Shown: piece by piece, positions 48,100 through 59,479 of the stretch
How positions within the stretch are numbered: position 1 is the first letter of the stretch
Layout: each line of letters starts with the position of its first letter
Assembly (NCBI GenBank): GCA_963978895.1
Contig: OZ022238.1
Location: forward strand, 34,902,270-34,966,269
Length of the DNA: 64,000 bases
Source of the DNA: Erpobdella octoculata
Taxonomy: Eukaryota; Annelida; Clitellata; Hirudinida; Erpobdellidae
Direction of reading: 5' to 3'
Made by a program: the position numbers and the translations under genes
The notes under the pieces: model-generated
Seen by the model: the letters and a program-made list of their open reading frames with translations, nothing else
The model's database searches: none
What the model was told of the DNA's origin: nothing

Positions 48100-49171
48100 T
48101 AGAATTTTTTAGATTCATGAGATATTGTAATGGAGTGGTGATCTGTAACTGCATGTCTCTGTCAACTCTTAATTCTAACTAAATACACTAAAAAAGATGG
48201 AGGAAATTTAATTTTGACCTGTAAATTTAAATTAATAAAAGTAAATGTTTAAATACTTTAAATCAATTTTATCATGATTCAAAATTTCTTTGACTCTTGC
48301 AATTCAGAAGCTGTGCCTAGATTCAAAAACAATTATATGTGATCAAAATATACTTTATAATAGTTGAAAGTTTTTAAAGCTCTTATTTCAGATATATTCC
48401 ATCAAAGTTACAATAACCATTACAGCCATTAATTACATCTCTTGTAACTGCACAAGATGTCGTAGCTAAAGCCTAGTTATTGCTGTTTATGCAACTATTG
48501 TACTTTTATGCATATAATGTGCACTTTGAAATGGTGATCTATTTAGTGAGACATATGAAATTCTTACCTTTTATATTTTTAAATACCTTATATTAATTTC
48601 ACTACTGGTCCTGCTTGCTTGTTTGCTTTATTGCTTAGATGTGTGCAAACCTTGAAAGTAAAAATTAACTAACATCCCGTCATCCAATCGAGCTGAAATT
48701 TGAAATATGAAATAACTTTTAATGTTTAAATAAATTAAAAATATTTATCTTACCTAAATTATATAAAAAAAATATTTATATAATTATTTATTATTATTTT
48801 ATATAAATTAATTTGCTACAGATAGCAAATCGTCATGCAAAAACGTCTTACACAGACATGGGCTATTATATTATATTATACTAAGGAATTTGTTAAAAAA
48901 CCTCGTTTTTTACGGCTTACTTGTTAATTAAAATATTTTTGTGTTAGATAAGTATTTTATTTCTGGAATCAAATTCGTCTTGTTTACAAATCTATAAATA
49001 AAACTTGATATTGGCTTCCTTAACCTGTTCAATGAGTTAAGCATGTTTTTGGTTTATTAGGTTTATTTACCGTCACTTTATTTATTGGCTCCTACTCGAA
49101 ATAAGTGATCTCATTTCAACTTGGCTCATAAGATTTCTTAATATTCAATTATTTTGTTTTACTTTTAACAG
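48100..49171. other. 5' region of the ankyrin/SOCS-box gene
   Basis: No coding exon is seen. A clear acceptor TTTTACTTTTAACAG ends at 49171, 16 bp before the ATG at 49188, so at least one upstream non-coding exon probably exists. The donor was not identified. Confidence 0.5.
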
Positions 49172-49187
49172 ACAGCAACATTAGAAA

Positions 49188-51236
49188 ATGCGAAAGACTC
49201 TTGAAAGTCTGAGGCCTCACAAAGCTCACAGACTCGTTCCGCTATCTTTCGTCAATGAAGTTTCAAGAAACAGTGCAACAAGAGTCTTTGACATCATTAA
49301 CAATTCGAAAGAAATTTCTGTTTTAGATTTTGAAGAAATAAAACGAGTGGTTGATGAGGATTGCAAAAATAATGCTCAAAGTCTTTTTGCTGTTGTAAAC
49401 AGTGAAGGTTTCACTTTTCTTCAATGCTCGATAATCAAGAATCACGCTTCATTAGTCAAATTTCTTATTAAAAAAGGATCCGACGTTAACTCCGGAATAT
49501 GTAGTCTGCCACTTCATCTGGCTTGCAGTTTAGGATATATAGAAATTGTCCAACTTTTACTAACATTTGGTGGTAAGGCAGACTTGGAATGCACAGTTTG
49601 CTATCCTGGAGAACATAAGTTGAGGACTTACCCTGATAAAATTTATTGTCTTGCATACCAACCCGTGTATACCCCTATGACCTGCATATTATCTGGGGAC
49701 CATCACAATCTTCTTCCATTGCTCATTAACCATGAAAATTCCCGATGTCAGGTAAAGACGGAATTTCTTCTTCACGAAGCCTGTAAAATGGGAGCATTGG
49801 CTTGTTCAAAGTATCTGATGCAGAACTATTCAGAACAAATGCTTCAGAAAAACACAGAAGGGAAAACGCCGCTGCAGATCAGTCTGGTGATTGATGCAGA
49901 AAATGCAACATTCCTGATGAACAACGGTGCTCAGATCAAAGACTCCATGTTTCTTACTAATAATGGATCTACTCTTCATGAGCTCTACAAAAGAAAAATC
50001 AATCTTGGACTGGTAAAAGCTACAAAATTTGCTTTGGATCACGGTTTCAGAAGTCATATAAATATGAGAGACAAAGAAGGCAACACTGCCCTTTACATTT
50101 TGTTAAAGTGTGTAGGTAGAACTGTGAGAACTACAATCCAGGCACTTTATGACAAAGAAGTCATTGAATCAATCAAACTTCTTCTTTTGTCTGGTGCCAA
50201 CCCAAACATTCTCAATCATTTAGGAGAAACTTCACTTCATGTTGTCTTGGTGGACAATTGTGCTCGTCAGCTGTACGTCTGTCAGCACGGACAGGTAAGG
50301 CGGCTGAAATCCATCCTGCAAGAAATTTATAAAGTCGTTGAAATTCTTCTTTCTCACGGGGCAGATCCAGGTGCAAAGTCAGCTGCTAAGTGTTTGTCTC
50401 CCTTGTTTTATGCAATTCACATTTTTCATTCTCTTCAACCTGCTATGTTTGTTGTAGTCAAAACAGCTTTAAAACAATTGCTTTTTATTCTGTCAAAATC
50501 TAGTTGTAACATGAATGTAAGAGATTCTCTTGGTTTCACTATGTACCTTCATTTATTGCACACCAGCTACCATTGGTTGTCATCAAGCCCTACTGTCATC
50601 ACCCCATTTTGTAAGACAGTGTTTTCATTTCTTATAAGTGTATTGCAACATTTTCTTAAGTACGGTTTGGATCCAAATGATCATCTCTCTTACAAACTGC
50701 AAAGAATTGATAGCCATATCGCTTCAACATATTTTCAAGAAGTTTTAACCTTTTGTAATCTTACATTGAGAAATGAAATTGTCTTTCCAAATGTTAAAAT
50801 CATGCTAGTCAAATTAATCCAATGTGGTTTTGATGTTGATAATTTTGTTTTTAATGCATTAAGTGCTGAAGTCCTTCAGTCTGAAACACCCGTTTATCCA
50901 CAATTTATAGTCATTTTATCGAAATTTGTTTTTGGTAGTACATCTGTCAACCCTGCTCTAGAAATATTTGATCTGTTTCCTCACACGTTAACTCAAACAA
51001 ATCTTAACTTGTTTTTGTCTTATGTGAATTTGTGTGTGTCTACAGAAATGACAAATATTGAAGTTAATGAAGTTTTCAAATATCATGTTGCTAAAATTTC
51101 AACCACTCCCAGGTCTTTGAAGCAATTATGCAGAATATCAATAGGCATTGCCTTAAAATGGAATCTTTTCAAGCACTGTTCTAGTCTGCCTCTACCAAAA
51201 TTTCTCATACATTATGTTCACAATGTTAATGTTTGA
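49188..51236 (+). CDS. Ankyrin-repeat protein with C-terminal SOCS box (ASB-like)
   Basis: One uninterrupted exon of 682 residues. Ankyrin repeats run over residues about 60-420: TFLQCSIIKNHASLVKFLIK, LPLHLACSLGYIEIVQLLL, HEACKMGALACSKYLM, GNTALYILLK, LLLLSGANPNILNHLGETSLH and VVEILLSHGADPGAKS. A less repetitive helical part follows (430-630). The last 40 residues match a SOCS box: PRSLKQLCRISIGIAL and SLPLPKFLIHY, with the BC-box type LxxxCR and the LPLP motif. Such proteins recruit Elongin B/C and a Cullin-RING ligase, with the ankyrin repeats binding the substrate. The substrate is unknown. Start context AGAAAATGC follows a likely 5' UTR splice. Confidence 0.9.
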   Translation: MRKTLESLRPHKAHRLVPLSFVNEVSRNSATRVFDIINNSKEISVLDFEEIKRVVDEDCKNNAQSLFAVVNSEGFTFLQCSIIKNHASLVKFLIKKGSDVNSGICSLPLHLACSLGYIEIVQLLLTFGGKADLECTVCYPGEHKLRTYPDKIYCLAYQPVYTPMTCILSGDHHNLLPLLINHENSRCQVKTEFLLHEACKMGALACSKYLMQNYSEQMLQKNTEGKTPLQISLVIDAENATFLMNNGAQIKDSMFLTNNGSTLHELYKRKINLGLVKATKFALDHGFRSHINMRDKEGNTALYILLKCVGRTVRTTIQALYDKEVIESIKLLLLSGANPNILNHLGETSLHVVLVDNCARQLYVCQHGQVRRLKSILQEIYKVVEILLSHGADPGAKSAAKCLSPLFYAIHIFHSLQPAMFVVVKTALKQLLFILSKSSCNMNVRDSLGFTMYLHLLHTSYHWLSSSPTVITPFCKTVFSFLISVLQHFLKYGLDPNDHLSYKLQRIDSHIASTYFQEVLTFCNLTLRNEIVFPNVKIMLVKLIQCGFDVDNFVFNALSAEVLQSETPVYPQFIVILSKFVFGSTSVNPALEIFDLFPHTLTQTNLNLFLSYVNLCVSTEMTNIEVNEVFKYHVAKISTTPRSLKQLCRISIGIALKWNLFKHCSSLPLPKFLIHYVHNVNV

Positions 51237-51691
51237 TCGGTTTGCAAGTCGATAAAACATTGCTTACATGTTAAAATTCTAATTTGTTCATAGTAAATGT
51301 GTCTTTTTTTGCATTTTTGTTTTTAAATTTTTAGGCAGAAAAAATAGTCAAGCATAGTGGATTGGTTTTCTCAGCTGATTCTTCAGTGTTCAACTTGTCC
51401 GGGTATAAACTAAGCATCTCCTTGCATTGGAAGCAGGAAATTTGATGTTGGGCTTTTTTTAAAGCTATGATCATTGAGGAAATGTTAGGCTTTGTTCAAA
51501 TCAGACTTTTTTTGAATGTCAAACTTTTCATTCAGCCGTCTGGTTTAACATGTTCCATCAATCTGTTGAGATTCAAAGTAGAACTGTTTTTTTTATATAT
51601 TAGAGAAGTAGGATTTGTGTCAAGTGAACATGAAGATAATGGCGATGGCATCGAATTTATTTTGGCAGGTTCAACTAAAGTAATATGAGTA

Positions 51692-51850
51692 TATGGCGGT
51701 GGTGGCTAAGCGGTAAAGCGTTCGCCTGTCGCCTCGTAGGTCGGCGGTTCGAATCTCACTGGCGTCACCATCGTAGCTCCCTTAAGCAAGGAGTTTACAT
51801 GCATTGCTCAAGTTGAGTGTCTCGCGGGATTAACTTAATAAAAAAAAATA
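51692..51850 (+). mobile_element. tRNA-derived SINE
   Basis: Pol III A box TGGCTAAGCGG (51703-51713) and B box GGTTCGAATCT (51746-51756) have normal spacing. The acceptor ends do not pair well and the T-stem is mismatched, so it is not a working tRNA gene. A tRNA-unrelated body and an A-rich tail (AATAAAAAAAAATAC) follow. The GGCGTCACCA block is shared with the SINE at 24045. Confidence 0.75.
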
Positions 51851-52450
51851 CTATGATGAAACAAAAGAAATAGTTCATTAGTAAACTGAGTTAAAGTTGA
51901 CGATAAATCCCCATTATTAGAGAATCTTACTTTATTTCATTTACATTTTATAAAATTGAGATAATCATCAGCAGCTAATTACTCTAAACAACCATAAAAA
52001 AAATTTCCAATCTAAACATAACATTCTGAAATAGCCATAATTATAGTGACAAACTCTCCAAAAATAACCCTTTAGACACAAAAAAGCCAACAAATCAAAT
52101 TAGCCAATAAACAAAAACCCAGATTCAACAATAATAAAAAAAAAACTACAAGCCTATCAATAACTCACAAAAAAAAACTTTTGAATAACACCACAAACCG
52201 ACAACAATTCAAACAAATGTATAAGCAAACCTATAAAAAAAAAGATCGACTAGTTAATCAATCATTCACTTACAAACCAGTAATAGGTCAAACAAAACAG
52301 CAGGCTCATTTTTTTAATTTTTTGAGACAATTTATATAGCGCCGTTGACAGCAGAAGCCGTTTAAAGGGTGCCTTACAATGTTGGCATCTGAAGAATGAG
52401 TCGGAACGGGAAAGCAAGCGGGAAGTTGTAGAGAAGGATCATCCAGAAGT
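51851..52450. other. No gene supported
   Basis: Strongly A/T-rich sequence. 52315-52450 resembles a LINE 3' end (TATATAGCGCCGTTGACAG) and continues beyond the element at 52459-55185 (from 55186), so it was split by that insertion. Confidence 0.5.
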
Positions 52451-52549
52451 GGAAGAAGCAGGGGCGGCGCCAGGAATTTTGTTCTGGGGGGGTCCAAAAT
52501 GTCCAAGGACAAGTTGAAGTATATATCTATATATATAAAAGAACATGTC

Positions 52550-52945
52550 CTGACTGACTGACTGACTGACTGACTGACTGACTGACTGACTGACTGACTG
52601 ACTGACTGACTGACTGACTGACTGACTGACTGACTGACTGACTGACTGACTGACTGACTGACTGACTGACTGACTGACTGACTGACTGACTGACTGACTG
52701 ACTGACTGACTGACTGACTGACTGACTGACTGACTGACTGACTGACTGACTGACTGACTGACTGACTGACTGACTGACTGACTGACTGACTGACTGACTG
52801 ACTGACTGACTGACTGACTGACTGACTGACTGACTGACTGACTGACTGACTGACTGACTGACTGACTGACTGACTGACTGACTGACTGACTGACTGACTG
52901 ACTGACTGACTGACTGACTGACTGACTGACTGACTGACTGACTGA
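52550..52945. repeat. (CTGA)n tetranucleotide array, about 396 bp
   Basis: Roughly 99 perfect CTGA units just inside the 5' end of the Helitron-like element. The poly-SVSQ reading frames are artefacts. Confidence 0.98.
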
Positions 52946-53169
52946 TAATCAACGCCGAGCTCAAACGAACGCCTCATTCTAGGAACGTGAAATTTGGAAC
53001 TTATATTACTTTTATAGCGTAAACATCCGCTAAAAAAAGATTTTTGCAAATTTTGCTCCTGAGGGAAAAAAATGGAAAACAAACTTTTTTCTAAAACAAT
53101 GTATATCTCGAAAACCAAAAATGAGGAGATTTTGAAATTTGGTATATGGATTCTTCTTAAAAAATAAAA

Positions 53170-53915
53170 AAATACGTGTTTCACCATTTTTTGAAAATTC
53201 GGTTTCCCGGACCTCAAATGTTGGTTGGAAAATTGGGTTATTTGGTTTTTAAAGTAGCTGCTACTCAAAAACTGTGAATGCTACAGGAGTAAAAATTAGT
53301 ATTTAGTTTCTACTCCCAAAATAATGAAATAGGTGTTTTAGCATTTTCTGAAAATTTGGTTTCCAGGACTTCAAATGTGGGGTGGTTATTTGTTTTTCAA
53401 ACTAACTGCTACTCAAAAACTGTAAATACCACAGATGTAAAAATTAGTATTTAGTTTCTATTCTAAAAATAAAGATATACGTGTTTTACCATTTTTTTTA
53501 AATTTTGTTTCCAGGACCTCAAATGTGGGATGGAAATTAATGTTATTTGGTTTTTAATGTAACTGCTACTCGAAAACTGTAGATCCTGCAGGAGTAAAAA
53601 TTAGTATTTGGTTTCTACTCCAGAAATAATGATATACGTGTTTTACCATTTTTTGAAAATTTGGTTTCCAGGACTTCAAATATGGGGTGGAAAATAGGAT
53701 TACTTGGTTTTTAAAGTAACTGCTACTCAAAAACTGTAAATGCTACAAAAGTAAAATTAGTATTTAGTTTCTACTCTAAATATACGTGTTTCACCATTTT
53801 TTGAAAATTTGGTTTCCAGGACCTCAAATGTGAAGTGGAAAAAGGGTTATTTGATTTTAAAATAACTGCTACTCAAAAACTGTAAGTGCTACAGATGTGA
53901 AAATTGGTATTTTGA
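53170..53915. repeat. About 150-bp satellite, five units, inside the Helitron-like element
   Basis: Each unit contains GTGTTTYACCATTTTTTGAAA, TTTCCAGGACYTCAAATG, AACTGCTACTCAAAAACTGT and TAAAAATTAGTATTTAGTTT in that order. Units differ by small indels. Confidence 0.85.
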
Positions 53916-53999
53916 GGTTTTGTGCCGGTTAAAAGTAGATGAGTTCAGTTTATCACCGGACGGACGGGCCAAGCCATTATTTTAGGGTCTTTATAAGGC

Positions 54000-54255
54000 C
54001 CTGCCTAAACCTTAAATCAAGGTGGGACGGGCCAAGATTTTTAACCAAGTATATAAACATTTTAGTGATTGTAGGGTGTTCAAACGGGCCGGGCTAAACC
54101 TGAAGTCAAGGTGGGACGGGCCGAAGTTTTTCATCAAGTATATAGAACTTCTAGGCCTGTGAAAACGGGCCGAGCCCATATTAGACGGGCCGTGCCGGGC
54201 CAGGATATTCGGTTTTTGAAACGGGCTGGGCCAAGTTGTCGACGGGCCGAGCCGA
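54000..54255. repeat. GC-rich ACGGGCC repeat block
   Basis: Two to three units of about 105 bp carry AAGGTGGGACGGGCC and AAGTATATA, followed by clustered ACGGGCC/GGGCCG motifs, near the Helitron-like 3' end. Confidence 0.7.
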
Positions 54256-54348
54256 GACCTAAAAAATTGATCCGTGCAGTACTCTACTATGTATGCACGG
54301 TTCAAATTCTCTAATTTCATGCGAGCGAAGCCGCTACGGGCACTGCTA

Positions 54349-54582
<234 letters not shown>

Positions 54583-55193
54583 GGCTCATAGTCCTTTACC
54601 CATTTTGTTAAAAACTGAATTAGAACTATATAAGAAATAAATACTGAAGTATTTACACTAGCAGATCACAATTTAGTCGTGTTTTTTCAAGTTTATCTAG
54701 GTTTGTTACTGGCAAAGCAAAGTTCAAATATAAATGAAAAAATGTAAGTTGTTGTTATTACTAGTTTTTTCAAAAATTAAAATTTATTCAACTAACACTA
54801 ATTAAGAGTTCAAAAAACAAACGAAGCTAATAAAATTATTATTCAATAATACCATAAAGTACTTAACTGTAAACGAAAAACAGTGAACTATCATCAATAA
54901 ACATTGAATCATTGTAAAGCTATACAGAATGTTTAAAAAAAACTACTATAATATAGTTAAACTCCATGCAGCAAAAACATAGTTTGAAAAAAAGAAGAAA
55001 GCCCGCCGCAGGCGAAAAATGTTTCGACTATTTTTAGTCTACAGTCTGATTAACCCAATAAGATTCAAATACCCGCCCCCCCTAGTAAAAAAAAGTCTTT
55101 GGATTTGTAAAAATCTTACGGGTGGCACCTGTCGGAGCTGGGGGGGGGTCCGGACCCCTGGACCCCCCGCCCAGCGCCGCGCCTGGGAAGAAG

Positions 55194-56530
55194 CTGCCTA
55201 ATACGACGAATATCAATATGGAAATAGCAAGATTTAACTACAGATAATATTTGAGGAGTTAAAGACAAGTTGGAGTCAAAGAGAATACCATCACTACGAA
55301 TTAAGAGGAGAATGAGAAATAGAAAGAGAAGATGGAGGTGGAGGTGGAGGTGGCACATCCAAAAAAGCAAAGTTAAAGATTTAGAAGACTTATTGAAGTA
55401 CCTACTTGTACTATAGCAGTTTTGCTTCAAAAAACAAATTATTTTAAATATTAGATTCTAAAAGTAAAAGTAGGTACTGCAGCGAACAGTCGTAGAACCG
55501 TAAATTTGCAAAACAATTGTTTTGAATTAAATCTATGAGTGAATTATTATTCAATTTAAACACGTGATCGTTTTGTTAATTTGTTTCCCCAACAATGTTG
55601 GGCCAACAGTTTTGTAAAAGAAAAAGATGCCGCCGGGTATTCCATCTGGCAGATAATATAATAATATAACACGGTTTTTAATTTTGTATAGCAGAAAGAC
55701 GTAAATAAATTTTAAAAGTTTGCATAGTAGTTCACAAACTATTTTTTAATAAAAAGAAATGTTGGTTCTATTGGTGTTTTCAGTTGTTTGTTTTTTGTTT
55801 ACTAATGTTTTTAGTGTAAAAGTATCAGTGTACGTGCCAGGTAACCGAGAGAAATTATAATATAAATGGTAACCTGCGGGCAATATTTTAAATTTATGCG
55901 CTCTATAATAAATAAGCCTGTACATTTTGTTATATATCACAAGGATCGAGATGTAATCATGTAAGATTTTAGATACTTTAATTTAACTTATAATATATAT
56001 TTACTTAATTAATTTAAAAATATTGGAATAAAAACAGAAGTAAAGTAGTAGCTTTTTCTTATTTACCACTGCTATATAAATAGTTTTAGGAAACAACTTC
56101 ATGGTTACTGCAATAAAAAAATTTCTATGTAACTACCTACAATAACCTTTTCTGGTAATCTTTTTATTTAGTGGAATAAATTAATTTTGCTATAAAACAA
56201 CAAAATATCATATGGAAATTATAGAAAATATAATTAAAAAGTGCTTCAAGATAAAGTTTCCACTTTTAAAACCAGAAGGAGCTCAAAAACGTTCACTATG
56301 AGGATCTATTCTTGTTCATGCAAGGAGTAAAATGTATACATTAAAAGTTGAACAAATAATTATTAAAAATTCACTTTAACTGAAGTGAAAGATTACCCCT
56401 TTTCCTATTCCCATTGTGTATTATAGTATGAATATTCTTATCGGTTGATGTGGACACTGTCAGTTTTATTTCAGTTGAGGTTTAAATTTTCATCTTTGTT
56501 TTAGTTTTCTATATTACATCTAGCTGTACA
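55194..56530. other. No gene supported
   Basis: AT-rich sequence with a short GGTGGA repeat (55333-55352). The 55194-55330 part continues the LINE-like flank split by the element at 52459-55185. Upstream exons of the gene ending at 58243 should lie somewhere 5' of 57868 but were not identified. Confidence 0.45.
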
Positions 56531-56536
56531 ACATTA

Positions 56537-56600
56537 CTAGCTGGGTTACCCAGTGTTGCCTGGGTTTTTAGGCTATGCAATAATTCAAATTATTAATGAT
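56537..56600 (-). mobile_element. Helitron-like 3' terminus
   Basis: A^CTAG at 56537 is followed by CTGGGTTACCCAGTGTTGCCTGGG, where CCCAG/CTGGG can pair. Same arrangement as 19874 and 60320. Confidence 0.45.
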
Positions 56601-56694
56601 TTTTGTTATTTGAAAATGTCTATTCATGTTACTTGAATTTCTAACATAGATCCAATAATATAACACAATTTTTATATATATATATATATATTAG

Positions 56695-56794
56695 TCTTAT
56701 TCCTAATAAAAAAGAAATCGTTACTCTTCAAAACTTTTGTAAGAAGCTTGTTAATGCAGAATGGACTAAAAAGTTCAACAAAACTTGTCTAAAA

Positions 56795-56830
<36 letters not shown>
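56695..56830 (+). mobile_element. Retroelement-like protein fragment running into (TA)n
   Basis: The frame reads KKEIVTLQNFCKKLVNAEW then KKFNKTCLKE before (TA)n at 56797-56828. The same protein segment occurs on the minus strand at 62720-62865, also ending at a (TA)n. Its type is not certain; Penelope-like is one possibility. Confidence 0.45.
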
Positions 56831-56831
<1 letters not shown>

Positions 56832-57135
56832 ACGAAGTGAAACACTGCGTTGAAATGTTTCAAGAGCCTACAAATAGGATGACTAACTGTCATCATAGTC
56901 GTAGTCTAATGTTAAGTAGCTCCGAAATACTGAGACATCTAGCCATCATTTTTTGGTGATGGTCGGTGGCTTAGTTGGTAAGAGCGCTTGCATTTAGGCA
57001 AGGCGGTGTTGCCGTAGACACGTGGGTTCGACTCCTAGTAGAGTCTTATAAATATTTGCGTTACTTGTGGTGACAGTTAGTCATCCTATTTGTAGGCTCT
57101 TGAAACATTTCAACGCAGTGTTTCACTTCGTAAAA
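56830..57135. repeat. Perfect inverted repeat (about 64-bp arms) enclosing a tRNA-like unit
   Basis: 56831-56893 (ACGAAGTGAAACACTGCG through GACTAACTGTCA) is the exact reverse complement of 57071-57134. Between the arms are a unit repeated at 57198 and a tRNA-like A box TGGCTTAGTTGG (56967-56978) with B box GGTTCGACTCC (57025-57035). Confidence 0.85.
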
Positions 57136-57197
57136 AATTACCTATCTGGCAGCAGTTATAGCTGTCGAGTCGAGCCGAAGTAAGGAGTTCTGAGCCT

Positions 57198-57350
57198 ATC
57201 ATAGTCGTAGTCTAATGTTAAGTAGCTCTGAAAGACTGAAACTTCTAGCCATCATTTTTTGGTGATGGTCGGTGGCTCAGTTGGTAAGAGCGCTAGCATT
57301 TAGGCAAGGCGGTGTTGCCGTAGACACGTGGGTTCGATTCCTAGTAGAGT

Positions 57351-57440
<90 letters not shown>
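57198..57440 (+). repeat. Second copy of the tRNA-like unit followed by (TA)n
   Basis: CATAGTCGTAGTCTAATG to CTAGTAGAGTCTTATA repeats 56891-57050 at over 95% identity, with A box at 57273-57284 and B box GGTTCGATTCC at 57331-57341. It runs directly into (TA)n at 57354-57440. Confidence 0.85.
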
Positions 57441-57446
<6 letters not shown>

Positions 57447-57746
57447 TTATAAGGAAACATAGCGTTGATATGTTTTTACGAGCCACATATATCAGAAACT
57501 TGGATGGCTTACAATCCACCACGAAATAACGCAAATATAAATGTCTCAACTTCAGACTCAAACCCACGACTGTCGGATCGGCAACACCGCCTCGCATCAT
57601 GCCAACTACCTTACCATCTGCGCCACTTCCACTGCCAAAAAACAGTGGTTGTTAAGCGCTTTTGTTGGGGTATGTTGAACACAACACTCGACTATGAATG
57701 GGTACGAATCAATGCTCGATAGTATTATAAGTTGTACGGCTTACAA

Positions 57747-57812
<66 letters not shown>
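57441..57812 (-). repeat. Diverged inverted tRNA-like unit and (TA)n
   Basis: On the minus strand, A box TGGCGCAGATGG (57614-57625) and B box GGTTTGAGTCT (57554-57564). 57453-57500 is a diverged copy of the inverted-repeat arm. A (TA)n tract fills 57752-57812. Confidence 0.65.
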
Positions 57813-57820
<8 letters not shown>

Positions 57821-57867
57821 TGATAAACTTACGATATATTTATAAAATCAATCGTCAAATTTTATAG

Positions 57868-58243
57868 GTCATCTGAAATGCCATCAACATCAAGGACAGA
57901 GACTGCAACAATTGGAAAATGTATAAAACTCTACAAAGTTTAAGACATAAGAAAACGATTAAATTTAGATTTTTCTAAATTTTTATTTTATGTTTGTATG
58001 CAGCAGAGAACACTGAAAAGATGCTTCAGAAGCATAAAATGGTTTCAATAACAAGAGAAACTGTTAAAGGTAACATAATATCATTTTCAGCTTATTTTTT
58101 TAGCAAAATTGTTCTCAAAAATGTACTTTGAAAATTTAGAGATGCACGAGCAGAGACTTAAAAATTTGAAAGACCACTTGAAACAAATCAGTGCAGATGA
58201 CTGGAAATTCACTCCAAGTGACAAGCTTATTGGACTGTTGTGA
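57868..58243 (+). CDS. Last three coding exons of an unrecognised gene
   Basis: Exons 57868-57920, 58004-58069 and 58140-58243 have AG acceptors, GT donors (GTATAA, GTAACA) and matching phase, and end in TGA. They encode 73 residues: an S/T-rich start (SSEMPSTSRTETATIGK), a charged helix (ENTEKMLQKHKMVSITRETV, then EMHEQRLKNLKDHLKQI), and a C-terminus with DDWKFTPSDKLIGLL. The last motif looks conserved, but I do not recognise the family. An ATTAAA at about 58266 could be the polyadenylation signal. Upstream exons are missing or lie beyond the repeat-rich 55-57.8 kb interval. Confidence 0.7.
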
Positions 58244-58973
58244 AAAATCAAAACTAGATTTATTTATTAAAGCTATGATAACAAACTAATTTGATGAAAC
58301 CATCTTTTCTATGGTCTTAAACTGAAGCAACTGGCGAGTGGTGTTTTGCTCATTGACCAATCTTGAGAATATCTTAGTTTATTGTAAGACTAGTTGATGT
58401 CAGCTTAGTTTGACTTTGATTAAAAGGTTCATGTGATTACTGTTGCAACTGCCATTAAATTAATTTTAAATACCAGTTAAGCAAACTCCCATTTCAATTA
58501 TTTTTGAGAATCAAACCTCTTTTTTCAATTTGCACAATTATATTTAAACCAAATTCGAGAAGGTTTTATTATTAAGCAGTCTATATTATACCTTCTCAAA
58601 TGAGAGAATGAGTCAATAATTATTGTGCTGAGTGATTGATGAAGCTGTAAATTCTCTTTAGTAATAAAAATAACTGTGAAAACATCATTTTATAAATTGA
58701 TCTTATCGTGTTTTAATACAGCTTTATAAGTGTTGCTCAAGTCCTCAATGACAGCATAAAAACCTATTTTTCTTAGAAGTGCCTTAACAAGTTTTTTCAG
58801 AAAATTGAGCAGTTACTGACGCAGCCATGAGGCAAGGGTAAGGAGCGATGGGTGTTATAAACGTATAAACTAGAATCTAATGGTAGATTCATTTGGAGAC
58901 GTTGGTGGTATAAACTAGAATCTAGTGGCAAATTCATTTGGAGACGTTGGTGACTAGATAGATGAGTTTTTAT

Positions 58974-59270
58974 CAGAGGCGTAACTAAGGTCTTCTGCGC
59001 CCGAGGACAAAACACAAAATCTGCGTCCCCTTCATAGCCTCTTTTGCTTCTTGCTTCCAAAAATACCTGATGACTGGGGGGAATAGTAGGAGCCATTTTT
59101 TTTTCCAAAAAAAATCTGATGACCAGGGAGGGTGGGAAGTAGTCGGAGCCATAGAAATTGCTAGATACAGCAAAATAATAATAAAAAAACTAATCACGGA
59201 AGATGCGCCCCCTCCAGCCCTGCACCCAAACGGGGATAACTGTCTCCCTGCCTCCCTCGCTACGCCTCTG
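58974..59270. mobile_element. hAT-type MITE, TSD GTTTTTAT
   Basis: Ends are CAGAGGCGTAACTAAGG and CCCTCGCTACGCCTCTG. The exact duplication GTTTTTAT lies at 58966-58973 and 59271-59278. At 297 bp it shares TCTTCTGCGCCCGAGGACAA and the GGAGGGGGCGCA block with the ends of the hAT element 41823-43192, so it is probably an internally deleted relative mobilised by that type of transposase. Confidence 0.95.
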
Positions 59271-59479
59271 GTTTTTATTAATCAGTCTTAGTGTTTCTTG
59301 ACCCGCTTTGAGTCATTGCCGAAACAACATTTTTCGACATAAGCAAGAAAAAGTAACCGTAAGAGCAGACGCCGTTGTTTTTGGCAGCAGTTTAGTTTTA
59401 TGGGTTCATAAGCCTCTGCACATAGTTAAAAACTAAAAACTGCCTGGTCAAAACGGCATTTAGAAGCAGATACAGGATT

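Noticed and set aside
51467..51688. 73-codon frame after the ankyrin/SOCS-box gene
   Set aside because: No domain or splice context; probably 3' UTR or intergenic.
51692..51770. Functional tRNA gene
   Set aside because: T-stem has several mismatches and the A-rich tail fits a SINE.
52550..52945. CRISPR-like regular array
   Set aside because: Pure 4-bp tandem repeat with no spacers, in a eukaryotic genome.
52306..53268. 320-codon frame with an SVSQ repeat block
   Set aside because: Translation of the (CTGA)n array plus Helitron-like flanks; all frames of the array are open by chance.
56960..57046. Functional tRNA gene
   Set aside because: A and B boxes are good but the acceptor ends do not pair; duplicated with other repeats, so tRNA-derived only.
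56830..57135. Hammerhead ribozyme in the inverted-repeat arms
   Set aside because: GAAAC occurs but no CUGANGA core is present in either strand of the arms.
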